Below are positions 7,963 to 13,625 of a stretch of 13,625 bases of DNA, in pieces (within the stretch, counting starts at the first letter, position 1; every line of letters begins with the position of its first letter). Source of the stretch: Quadrisphaera sp. (lineage in GTDB: Bacteria > Actinomycetota > Actinomycetes > Actinomycetales > Quadrisphaeraceae). The stretch is from contig JARIBR010000169.1 of NCBI GenBank assembly GCA_029258695.1, forward strand, positions 1 through 13,625, given 5' to 3'. Made by a program: the position numbers and the translations under genes. Under the pieces are notes generated by a model. It was not told the DNA's origin and ran no database searches. It saw nothing but the letters and a program-made list of their open reading frames with translations.

Positions 7963-8285
7963 TCGTCGTGCGACTGCGGGGGCAGCGAGGCCACGAGGGG
8001 TGCGTCCTTGCTGATCACCCCCATCTTGGCGGCGCCGCCGGGCGAGCCGACGTCGTCGAAGAAGACGGCGTTGTCGGTGGTGTACCCCGACCACTGCGGC
8101 GGCACGTCGTCCTCGTAATAGATCGCCTCGACGGGGCAGACGGGCTCGCAGGCACCGCAGTCCACGCACCCGTCGGGGTGGATGTACAGCGCCCGGTCGC
8201 CCTCGTAGATGCAGTCGACCGGGCACTCGTCGACGCAGGCGCGGTCCTTGAGGTCCACGCAGGGCTCGGCGATCACGTACGTCAC
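7959..8285 (-). CDS. fdxA: 7Fe ferredoxin ([3Fe-4S][4Fe-4S])
   Basis: The protein has 108 aa, from a GTG start at 8285. It is a small soluble electron carrier. The cysteine pattern matches 7Fe ferredoxins exactly. C9, C17 and C50 would bind the [3Fe-4S] cluster; C21, C40, C43 and C46 would bind the [4Fe-4S] cluster; C25 is the usual free cysteine. The motifs are [21 protein letters not shown] and [21 protein letters not shown]. The C-terminal [24 protein letters not shown] region is the long tail of the actinobacterial FdxA/FdxC type. An AAGGAG lies 7 bases before the GTG. The stop overlaps the start of dapC. The gene lies 37 bp downstream of the ribbon-helix-helix partner gene. Physiological partners (for example cytochromes P450 or reductases) cannot be read from this sequence. 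Confidence 0.96.
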   Translation of the reverse strand: MTYVIAEPCVDLKDRACVDECPVDCIYEGDRALYIHPDGCVDCGACEPVCPVEAIYYEDDVPPQWSGYTTDNAVFFDDVGSPGGAAKMGVISKDAPLVASLPPQSHDE

Positions 8286-8292
8286 GGGGGGG

Positions 8293-8298
8293 CTCCTT
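8293..8298 (-). promoter_or_regulatory. Ribosome binding site of the ferredoxin gene
   Basis: AAGGAG on the minus strand, separated by seven C residues from the GTG at 8285. This settles the GTG as the start, since the open frame itself continues upstream over the neighbouring gene for another kilobase. Confidence 0.85.
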
Positions 8299-8322
8299 GC
8301 CGGTAGCGGGTGGTTCTTCCGC

Positions 8323-9384
8323 TCAGTATCCGGGGTGGTCCCCGTCGAGCGCCGAGCGGGTCGGACCGACGACCGAGCCGGTGAGCTCGTCCTCGGTGGT
8401 GCCCTCCAGGGCTCCAGCATGGGCGCGGAGCAGGTCCAGGGCCACCCGGATGAGGGTGTTGTCGGTGATGCGCTCCCCCACGACGCCGTCCCGCCGGCGG
8501 CGCGAGGAGTTGATGCGGCGGACCTCCTGGGCCATCCACTCCGCCTGGTCCGAGCGCACCCGCGCCTCCTTGCGCACGAGCTGGAGGTATCTGGGGAGGG
8601 CGTCGTCGATCGCCGTGGGCTCCGGGACGGCGGCCGACGCAGCCATGGCAGCGCGGGCCGCTGCGGCCTGGGCCAGCGCGGCGCGGGCCGCCGGCGCCAT
8701 GGTCGAGGTCGGGTCGCCCACGCCAGCCGGGTGCGGCGCCGGTCGGACCGCGCCGGTCTGGACCTGACCGGTGCGCTGGGCGCCGGGCTGCCCGACAGGG
8801 GGACGACCCGACGGTGCGCCGGGCGCCCCCCGCGCACCGGGGTGGTGGGCCGCGGGCGGGCGTCGGACCTGACCGGCGGGAGCCTGACGCTGCGCAGGGC
8901 GCGCCACCGCTGCGCCCGGCGCCGCGGGGCGGGTCCGGGCCGCCGGGCCGGGCGCCGAAGGTCGGTACCCGGGGGACCCGGGCTGCGGAGGGGACCCGGG
9001 CTGCGGAGGGGACCCGGGCCGGGCGTCACCGGAGCGGCCCGGAGGCTGACCTTGCGGTGACCCCGGGGTGCGCCCCTGCGGCGGCGCCGGCGCTCGCCCC
9101 CGGTCCGACCGCGGGTCCGGTCCTGGCCGCTGCTCCCGCTCCTGGTCCGGCGGCGCAGCCTCGCGCGCGTCACGGCGCAGCCGCGCGACGGAGGAGGACC
9201 GCCGCGGGGCGAGCCCGGTGAGGGATCGTCGCGATCCGCCAGCGGGCTCCCCGCGTGCAGCGCCGGAGGCGCCCACCGGAGCAGAGCCCGCAGCCCGCGA
9301 GGGGGGTGCACCCTGGTCCGGCTCGTCGCCCGCCTCCTGGCGACGCTCCACGGAGGTGAGGTCGATCTCTGCCACTCGTGTCAC
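8323..9384 (-). CDS. ParA partner: disordered protein with C-terminal ribbon-helix-helix-like domain
   Basis: The protein has 353 aa, from a GTG start at 9384 that overlaps the parA stop in GTGA. Residues about 20-225 are low-complexity Pro/Gly/Ala/Arg/Gln, including an 18-bp tandem repeat. An Arg-rich patch ([20 protein letters not shown], 52-71) could be the ATPase-stimulating segment seen in ParA partners. Residues about 230-255 are Ala-rich helix. The only folded part is about 265-325: a strand-like KEARVR, helix [16 protein letters not shown], then [21 protein letters not shown]. This strand-helix-helix order is that of a ribbon-helix-helix DNA-binding dimer, and the [14 protein letters not shown] phrase recurs, from memory, in proteins next to actinobacterial parA genes. 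It is probably the DNA-binding adaptor of the ParA ATPase. Alternatively it autoregulates the operon or tethers a different cargo. The domain call is inference from pattern, not a search result. Confidence 0.75.
   Translation of the reverse strand: MTRVAEIDLTSVERRQEAGDEPDQGAPPSRAAGSAPVGASGAARGEPAGGSRRSLTGLAPRRSSSVARLRRDAREAAPPDQEREQRPGPDPRSDRGRAPAPPQGRTPGSPQGQPPGRSGDARPGSPPQPGSPPQPGSPGYRPSAPGPAARTRPAAPGAAVARPAQRQAPAGQVRRPPAAHHPGARGAPGAPSGRPPVGQPGAQRTGQVQTGAVRPAPHPAGVGDPTSTMAPAARAALAQAAAARAAMAASAAVPEPTAIDDALPRYLQLVRKEARVRSDQAEWMAQEVRRINSSRRRRDGVVGERITDNTLIRVALDLLRAHAGALEGTTEDELTGSVVGPTRSALDGDHPGY
8974..9019 (-). repeat. 18-bp in-frame tandem repeat in the ParA partner gene
   Basis: Two identical 18-bp copies (8974-8991, 8992-9009) and the first 10 bases of a third (9010-9019), unit beginning GGACCCGGGCTGCGG on the plus strand. 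In the protein this gives successive PGSPPQ hexapeptides (about residues 123-138). The exact copies and 18-base period suggest slippage expansion inside the disordered linker, a likely site of length variation between strains. Confidence 0.85.
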
Positions 9385-10361
9385 GCTCCAGCCAGCACGT
9401 CGGGGCGAGGCGTCCGGCCGGCCCGTGGCCCGCCGTCGGCCTCGCTGTCCTCGTTCGAGGCGCCGCCCACCGTAACGTCACCGTCGCTCTCTGCACTCTC
9501 GGCCGCACCGATGCGCTCGATGATCTCCGCACCGAGCCGTTGGAAGTCCTCCGCCAGACCGGTGACCGACCGCGACCGTGGAGCATCGCCCGCCGAGGCG
9601 CCGCGCCGGATCTGCCACCACGCAGGTGCGGCCATGACGGCCTCCTCCAGCTCGTGCACGAGCATCCCGCGGTCCCGCGCCTCCTGCGCCGCGGCCTCGA
9701 CGTGGCGGATCGTCGCGTCGAGGACCGGTGCGACGTCGCCCAGGTCCTCCGCCACCCCCGCCCGGGCGGCCTCGAGGACGCGGTGGGCGCCGCGGTTGAC
9801 CCCGAAGAGCAGCACCCCGAGGAGGTCCAGGTCGGGGTTGAGGTCGATGACGGTGTCGAGCCGGCGCGCGACGTCACGCAGCCCCTTCCGTGAGGACGCG
9901 TCGGTCTTGACGGGGATCAGCGCCCACCGCGCCGCGGCCAGGGCCGCCTGCTGGAGGGGTTCCTGGCCGGGCGGGCAGTCGAGCAGCACCACGTCGTAGT
10001 CGGGCGCGACGTCCAGCAGCAGCGCCGTCAGGGACCGCTTGGCCGCCATCGGGTCGTCCTGCGCCGCGAGCACCAGGTGGGCCGCCGCGGCGTCGAGCTC
10101 AGGCCCCCCGGGCACCACGTCGAGGCCGGGTCGGACGTCGGCCACCGGCGTCATCGGCGCGCCCGTGGTCAGCGACGCGGCGAGGGCGGCTCCCGCGTCG
10201 TCGGTGGGGGCGCCGGTGTACCCGAGCTCCTCACCGAGGTTGCCCTGGGGGTCGAGGTCGACGAGGAGCACGCGGTAGCCGCTCGCCGCCAGCAGGCCAC
10301 CGAGGTTGGCGACCACCGTGGTCTTGCCCACCCCGCCCTTGACGTTGATCACCGCGATCAC
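9381..10361 (-). CDS. parA: ParA/MinD-family partitioning ATPase
   Basis: The protein has 326 aa from the GTG at 10361. The deviant Walker A KGGVGKTT (residues 8-15), A' segment VLLVDLDPQGN (31-41) and Walker B DVVLLDCPP (123-131) define a ParA-type P-loop ATPase that forms ATP-dependent dimers and binds DNA non-specifically to position cargo. There is no N-terminal helix-turn-helix domain, as in small ParF/Soj-type ATPases. The C-terminal ~75 residues add a helical segment (SVTGLAEDFQRLGAEIIERI) and an acidic disordered tail. The GTG at 10361 has AGGA 9 bases upstream and puts the P-loop at the expected distance from the start; GTGs at 10403, 10388 and 10385 are alternatives. The stop overlaps the partner gene. 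The cargo is not shown by the sequence; chromosomal or plasmid-derived partition, or organelle-like positioning, are all possible. Confidence 0.92.
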   Translation of the reverse strand: MIAVINVKGGVGKTTVVANLGGLLAASGYRVLLVDLDPQGNLGEELGYTGAPTDDAGAALAASLTTGAPMTPVADVRPGLDVVPGGPELDAAAAHLVLAAQDDPMAAKRSLTALLLDVAPDYDVVLLDCPPGQEPLQQAALAAARWALIPVKTDASSRKGLRDVARRLDTVIDLNPDLDLLGVLLFGVNRGAHRVLEAARAGVAEDLGDVAPVLDATIRHVEAAAQEARDRGMLVHELEEAVMAAPAWWQIRRGASAGDAPRSRSVTGLAEDFQRLGAEIIERIGAAESAESDGDVTVGGASNEDSEADGGPRAGRTPRPDVLAGA

Positions 10362-10461
10362 CCGTGAGAGTCCTGCTCGCTCCACCACTGCTCCGCTCGT
10401 CACCCACCCCGACGGGGCTCGCCCTGGACCTCCGGCCCGCCGCGCTGCCGCGCCGGCATGC

Positions 10462-10500
10462 CTGCTGGACCGCACCGGTCACCGCCGGTCGTGCCAGCAG
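10462..10500. other. Imperfect hairpin in the parA leader
   Basis: CTGCTGG (10462-10468) pairs with CCAGCAG (10494-10500), and ACCGG (10474-10478) with CCGGT (10485-10489), separated by an internal loop. It would lie in the 5' leader of parA, or be a dyad operator. No U-run, no recognised riboswitch. Role unknown. Confidence 0.35.
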
Positions 10501-10593
10501 CCTCCGGCGAGACTACGGTGCACAGAGCCACCAAGTGTGACCATCCGTGATGTCCCGTGTCGGCGAGCGCGTCGCCCGAGATCACCGGGTCAG

Positions 10594-10616
10594 GCACGGC
10601 CGGGGCTTCGCCGTGC
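10594..10616. other. Hairpin beside the 22-bp repeats
   Basis: GCACGGC (10594-10600) and GCCGTGC (10610-10616) are perfect 7-bp arms around a 9-base loop. The structure ends 7 bp before the first 22-bp repeat. It might be a dyad binding site or a terminator stem; no T-run follows on either strand. Confidence 0.4.
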
Positions 10617-10623
10617 TGCGGGT

Positions 10624-10689
10624 CGGAGCGGTGCCACCCGCGGGCCGGAGCGGTGCCACCCGCGGGGCGGAGCGGTGCCGCCCGCGGGC
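10624..10689. repeat. Three 22-bp direct tandem repeats upstream of parA
   Basis: Copies at 10624-10645, 10646-10667 and 10668-10689, without spacers. Shared core CGGAGCGGTGCCACCCGCGG; copy 2 differs from copy 1 only in the last base and copy 3 by one A-to-G change inside. The period is not a multiple of three, so it is not a coding repeat. 22 bp is about two turns of B-DNA, so protein bound to each copy would sit on nearly the same face. It lies 263 bp upstream of the parA start. A centromere-like or operator role for the partner protein is inferred. Confidence 0.9.
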
Positions 10690-10737
10690 CGTGCGTCGAG
10701 CGGGGACCTCAGGTGTGCGACACGCCGGGCGTTGCCG

Positions 10738-10861
10738 CACCCACTCCCCCCTCGGCCTCCGGCGCCGACACCAGCTCCCCGCTCGGCCCTCAGAGCCGAC
10801 ACCAGCTCCCCGCTCGACGCCGCCACCCCGCACCCGCTCCCCGCTCGACCATGACGCAGCG
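10738..10861. repeat. Four imperfect 31-bp tandem repeats upstream of parA and of the GNAT gene
   Basis: Starts at 10738, 10769, 10800 and 10831. The conserved core is CACCAGCTCCCCGCTCG, identical in copies 2 and 3 (where 22 bp in all are shared), one mismatch in copy 4 and three in copy 1. The second half of each unit is more divergent; copies 1 and 2 match at about 24 of 31 positions. 31 bp is close to three helical turns. The unit differs in sequence from the neighbouring 22-bp repeats. The array ends 72 bp before the GNAT start, so it could affect that gene as well. Confidence 0.8.
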
Positions 10862-10933
10862 CCAGGACGCCGCCACCCGAGGAGATCGGCGACCGCTGCC
10901 GCCCTGGTCCCGGACGGCTGGTGAGATGGACCG

Positions 10934-12148
10934 GTGCGGCTGCAGCAAGGCGACCTGGGTGCCCGCGTCGTGGTGCGCCACCGTCTCGCCGACGGCCGGG
11001 CCACCGACGTGATCGGGGCGCTGGTCGCCCTCGACGACACCGTGCTGACCGTGCGCCCCGCCACAGGACCGGACGTGCGCGTCCCCCTGGCGGACGTCGT
11101 CGCCAGCCGCGTCGTCACCAGCAGCGTGACCCACCGCGTCGCCGGCGGCGTCGTCGGTCAGCGCCGCGTCGGCGGCACGGCGAGCACCGATGACCGCGTC
11201 ACGGGCGACGACGGTGAGGGCGCCGCAGGCCTGCTCGCCACGCCCGTCGACGTGGCAGCCGCCCGCAGCGCCCTCGGCTGGCCTGGGCGCCACGTGGAGC
11301 CCCTCGGCGGCTGGCTGCTGCGCTCGGGCCCCGCGCGGATGATGCGCGGGCGATCCGCGCTCGCGGTCGGGGACCCGGGGATGCCGCTGCCCGACGCCCT
11401 GGAGGCCGTGACCCACCACTACCGCAGCACCGGCCTCCTCCCCGCGGTGCAGGTCTCGTCCCCGCTGCCGGGGCGGCGGCCCGGCCCGGCAGGCCGCACC
11501 GACGCCGATGCCCCATCCGACCACGACACCCACCCCGGCGCCGACCCCCACGACGGACCAGCCCGGCTCGAGACGCTCCTGGCCGCCTCGGGCTGGGAGC
11601 CGCGACCGTGGACGGTGCTCGCCCTGCGCCCGGCTCGGGCGTCTCCCGCCGGGCCCGCCGCATCGTCCGGCACGTCGTCGGGGCCACTCCCCACGGCGCC
11701 GCCGATGTCCTGCGCGGTGTCGTCGCCGACATCGCCGTCCTCGGCGGTGGCGGTCCGGCCGTCCCCGGACCGGGCATGGCTCGCCGCGAGCGACCACCAT
11801 GGCGCCCCCCTCACGCTCGCGGACCTCCCGCCGGAGCGCGACGGCGTGGCGCTCGCCTACGCCAGCGTCCACGCCGAGGGCCACGAGCAGGGCGTCGTCG
11901 GGGTCGCACGCGGCGCGCTGGCCGAGCGCTGGCTCGGGATCACGTGCGTGAGCGTGGACGCTGCCCACCGGCGCCGCGGCCTGGCCGGCGCCCTGCTCGC
12001 CGGTCTCGAGGACGAGCTGGGCGAGGGCGCCGACGCCGTCTTCGTGCAGGTCGAGGCCGACAACCGCGGGGCCCGCGCCGCCTGGCGCTCCGCCGGCTTC
12101 GCGGACCACTCCCGCTACCGGTTCTGGACGCTGCCCGACGCGACGTGA
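10934..12148 (+). CDS. GNAT acetyltransferase of the Rv0428c/CG3035 type
   Basis: The protein has 404 aa from the GTG at 10934. Residues 1-62 (LGARVVVRHRLADGRATDVIGALVAL, then VRVPLADVVASRVV) form a small barrel-like N-terminal domain. Residues 125-175 (GWLLRSGPARMMRGRSALAVGDPGMPLPDAL) are the family's middle part. The C-terminus is a GNAT acetyl-CoA fold with the pyrophosphate loop RRRGLAGALL (346-355) and VQVEADNRGARAAWRSAGF. This layout matches the mycobacterial Rv0428c group, labelled N-acetylglutamate synthase or histone acetyltransferase in databases; the substrate is unsettled. Residues about 236-272 are abnormally Ser/Pro/Thr-rich with GC-heavy second codon positions, and a neighbouring frame reads more naturally there (see findings). 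The window's reading frame is nevertheless open throughout. Ribosome binding is weak. It converges on mshB across 87 bp. Confidence 0.82.
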   Translation: MRLQQGDLGARVVVRHRLADGRATDVIGALVALDDTVLTVRPATGPDVRVPLADVVASRVVTSSVTHRVAGGVVGQRRVGGTASTDDRVTGDDGEGAAGLLATPVDVAAARSALGWPGRHVEPLGGWLLRSGPARMMRGRSALAVGDPGMPLPDALEAVTHHYRSTGLLPAVQVSSPLPGRRPGPAGRTDADAPSDHDTHPGADPHDGPARLETLLAASGWEPRPWTVLALRPARASPAGPAASSGTSSGPLPTAPPMSCAVSSPTSPSSAVAVRPSPDRAWLAASDHHGAPLTLADLPPERDGVALAYASVHAEGHEQGVVGVARGALAERWLGITCVSVDAAHRRRGLAGALLAGLEDELGEGADAVFVQVEADNRGARAAWRSAGFADHSRYRFWTLPDAT

Positions 12149-12235
12149 TGACGCGTCACCTACCGACGACGTCCTTTGGTCACGGCGTCACCGGCCGACG
12201 GCGTCACCAGGCCGCGGGAGCAGCGATGCACCCGC
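12149..12235. other. Convergent intergenic gap between GNAT gene and mshB
   Basis: It begins with the perfect 10-bp palindrome TGACGCGTCA (12149-12158), directly after the GNAT stop, and contains an 11-bp direct repeat ACGGCGTCACC (12182-12192 and 12198-12208, 16-bp spacing). No convincing long hairpin terminator is seen. The roles of palindrome and repeat are unknown. Confidence 0.5.
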
Positions 12236-13321
12236 TCAGGCCAGCCCCTCGAACAGGTCGCTGCTGCGAGCCGACCCGGGAGCCCGCTGCCGGCTGCGGG
12301 AGCGCGGCGAGCGCCGGTAGGCCTCCGAGGTGGAGATCGGCTCCCAGCGGTCGGCTGCGACGTTGAAGCGCCACTCGCCGTCGACCTCGCGCAGCCGCAC
12401 CTGGCTGCGGTGGGCCCGCAGCGCCGCCACCTTCGCGCCCAGCTGCTCGGGAGCGTCGACCACCACGTCCACCTCCTCGTCGGGGACCACCATCGACGGC
12501 GGCTCCCCCTCGAAGAGGCCGGCCTCGAGGCTGGACGCGGGGATGACGGACTCGAAGAGCGCGGCGACCTGCCACGGCTCCGTGCCGAGCACCCCGGTGG
12601 CGTCGGCGTCACCGGCCAGGTCGATCGCCGCGGCGGTGACGGCGGCGGCGCGCACGTGGTCGGGGTGGCCGTAGCCCCCGTCCGGCTCGTAGGTCACGAC
12701 GACCTGCGGGCGCACCTCACGGATGATCCCGGCCAGCCGCGCCGCGGCGTCGGACATCTCGGCGAGGGCGAACGCCTCGGGAGGGGTGTCCGGGGCCGGC
12801 TGCGCGCGGGTGCCGCCCTCGGAGGCCCACGCCATCCCGGAGTCCTGGTAGCGCACCGCGTCCGTGTCACCGCGCGACTCGCCGGGCAGCGCCGCGTCGT
12901 CGAGGAAGCGGTGGTCGCTCACCCCGAGCGCCTCCATGGCTGCCGCGAGCTCCATGACGCGGTGGTCCGCGAGCGCCTGGTGCTCGCCCTCGCTGATGCC
13001 GACGCTCTCGTCGACGACCTCCCCGCGCTCCCCGCGGGTGCAGGTGACGAGGGTGACGCCCGCGCCGGCGAGCGCGTAGCGGGCCATCGTGGCGCCGTTG
13101 GTCAGGGTCTCGTCGTCGGGGTGCGCGTGGACGAGCAGCAGACGACGCGGCTGGTCCAGGGCGTCCATGGCCGCGAGGTCCTCGGGGTCGAAGGCGCGCT
13201 CGGCGACGTCGTCGATGATCTGCTCGGCCTGCGCCAGGGCACCGCCGTCGCCCGGCGCACGCTCGGTGGCCTGGTCGGTGGGCGGGGCGGCGTCGGGCGG
13301 TGGCTCGGGCGTGACCGTCAT
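12236..13321 (-). CDS. mshB: Mycothiol biosynthesis deacetylase (GlcNAc-Ins deacetylase)
   Basis: The protein has 361 aa from the ATG at 13321. It deacetylates 1-D-myo-inosityl 2-acetamido-2-deoxy-alpha-D-glucopyranoside to GlcN-Ins, the second main step of mycothiol synthesis. It belongs to the PIG-L/LmbE zinc deacetylases. AHPDDETLTNGATMARY (66-82) supplies zinc ligands H67 and D70 and the base D69; YEPDGGYGHPDHVRA (211-225) supplies H219 and H222. The NGATMARY and DSGMAW phrases favour MshB over the related Mca amidase. About 58 residues precede the HPDD core, far more than the about 10 in M. tuberculosis; an in-frame ATG at 13168 would remove most of them. A TACCGT (minus, 13334-13329) could be a -10 for a nearly leaderless message from 13321. 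It follows typA by 32 bp on the same strand. Confidence 0.92.
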   Translation of the reverse strand: MTVTPEPPPDAAPPTDQATERAPGDGGALAQAEQIIDDVAERAFDPEDLAAMDALDQPRRLLLVHAHPDDETLTNGATMARYALAGAGVTLVTCTRGERGEVVDESVGISEGEHQALADHRVMELAAAMEALGVSDHRFLDDAALPGESRGDTDAVRYQDSGMAWASEGGTRAQPAPDTPPEAFALAEMSDAAARLAGIIREVRPQVVVTYEPDGGYGHPDHVRAAAVTAAAIDLAGDADATGVLGTEPWQVAALFESVIPASSLEAGLFEGEPPSMVVPDEEVDVVVDAPEQLGAKVAALRAHRSQVRLREVDGEWRFNVAADRWEPISTSEAYRRSPRSRSRQRAPGSARSSDLFEGLA

Positions 13322-13353
13322 GCCCGCGACGGTACCGACCCCGGGGGGGACGC

Positions 13354-13625
13354 CTACTTGCGCCCGCGCGCCACCTTCGCCCGAGAGGTCTGGTCCAGGA
13401 CGACCTTGCGGATGCGCACCGCGGTCTGGGTGACCTCGACGCACTCGTCCTCGCGGCAGAACTCCAGGGACTGCTCGAGGGAGAGCTTGCGGGCGGGGAC
13501 CAGGCGCTCCAGCTCGTCCGCGTTGGAGCGGACGTTGGTCATCTTCTTCTCCTTGGTGATGTTCACGTCCATGTCGTCCGCGCGGGAGTTCTCCCCCACC
13601 ACCATGCCCTCGTAGACCTCGGTGC
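13354..13625 (-). CDS. typA: Ribosome-associated GTPase TypA/BipA, C-terminal part
   Basis: Only the last 90 or so residues are present; the gene runs off the right edge of the window. The sequence [34 protein letters not shown] and then [40 protein letters not shown] is the conserved C-terminal domain of TypA/BipA, a translational GTPase of the EF-G family that binds the 70S ribosome and helps assembly and stress or cold adaptation. The GTPase domain lies outside the window. The stop is TAG at 13354, and mshB starts 32 bp downstream, with no obvious terminator between, so read-through into mshB is possible. In M. tuberculosis typA (Rv1165) is also near mshB (Rv1170). Confidence 0.95.
   Translation of the reverse strand, partial: TEVYEGMVVGENSRADDMDVNITKEKKMTNVRSNADELERLVPARKLSLEQSLEFCREDECVEVTQTAVRIRKVVLDQTSRAKVARGRK

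Larger units (their letters stand above)
10362..10933. other. Non-coding 572-bp region between parA and the GNAT gene, repeat-rich
   Basis: No plausible gene is seen on either strand; the open frames are Arg/Pro/Ala-rich and cross one another. From parA outwards it holds an imperfect hairpin (10462-10500), a minus-strand TAGTCT (10515-10510) that fits a TAnnnT -10 for parA but without a clear -35, a stretch of lower GC (about 10515-10560), a hairpin (10594-10616), three 22-bp tandem repeats and four 31-bp tandem repeats. The GNAT gene then begins. If the -10 is right, the parA message carries a leader of about 140 bases. The repeats are described separately. Confidence 0.7.

Noticed and set aside
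10362..10475. N-terminal extension of ParA from an ATG at 10475
   Set aside because: The extra residues are Arg/Ala/Gly-rich, the P-loop would lie too far from the start, and an AGGA-preceded GTG at 10361 fits the family.
10624..10861. CRISPR array
   Set aside because: The 22-bp units have no spacers and the 31-bp units are imperfect with no repeat-spacer alternation; no cas gene is present.
10790..12109. Minus-strand open frame of 439 codons opposite the GNAT gene
   Set aside because: The GNAT strand has recognisable N-terminal and acetyltransferase motifs; the opposite frame does not, and it runs into the 31-bp repeats.
12176..13615. Plus-strand open frame of 479 codons opposite mshB and typA
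   Set aside because: It spans two well-supported genes on the other strand and is Arg/Val/Gly-rich without motifs.

Overview
This is a very GC-rich window (strong C/G bias at third codon positions, many GTG starts, 4-base GTGA gene overlaps) from the chromosome of an actinomycete. Three things identify the group: mycothiol biosynthesis (mshB), the actinobacterial succinylase branch of meso-diaminopimelate synthesis (dapC, dapD, dapE), and a DUF3117 protein. From memory, the order typA, mshB, ferredoxin, dapC, dapD/dapE, LOG, DUF3117 parallels Mycobacterium tuberculosis Rv1165-Rv1211 in compressed form. I cannot name the genus; it is probably a non-mycobacterial lineage such as Micrococcales or Kineosporiales.

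Layout, left to right. A DUF3117 gene (minus strand) is followed by a strong hairpin at the left edge. Next is a minus-strand operon starting at about 3406: dapE, an 84-aa hypothetical, a LOG-family nucleotide phosphoribohydrolase, a small DivIVA-domain membrane protein and an SRPBCC protein, ending in a second hairpin. dapD diverges from dapE across only 25 bp. That gap holds a perfect 10-bp palindrome that could be a shared -10 element for two nearly leaderless transcripts. Behind dapD lies a membrane-anchored protein with a lysozyme/transglycosylase-like sequence. It converges on gltA (citrate synthase) with 3 bp between the stops.

Upstream of gltA, and also on the minus strand, runs a row of genes: a ParA-type ATPase, a long disordered protein with a C-terminal ribbon-helix-helix-like domain, a 7Fe ferredoxin and dapC. 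parA and its partner overlap by 4 bp, as do fdxA and dapC. A 572-bp non-coding region lies upstream of parA. It contains three 22-bp and four 31-bp tandem repeats, spaced close to two and three helical turns. This ParA/partner/repeat arrangement looks like a type Ib partition module embedded in a housekeeping locus and is the most interesting thing in the window. On the other side of it a plus-strand GNAT acetyltransferase converges on mshB, and the 3' end of typA closes the window.

Functionally the window is mostly cell-wall precursor synthesis (DAP for lysine and peptidoglycan), redox (mycothiol, ferredoxin) and central carbon metabolism, plus the partition-like module and a few conserved proteins of unknown role. 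I saw no tRNA, rRNA, CRISPR array, transposase or phage gene.
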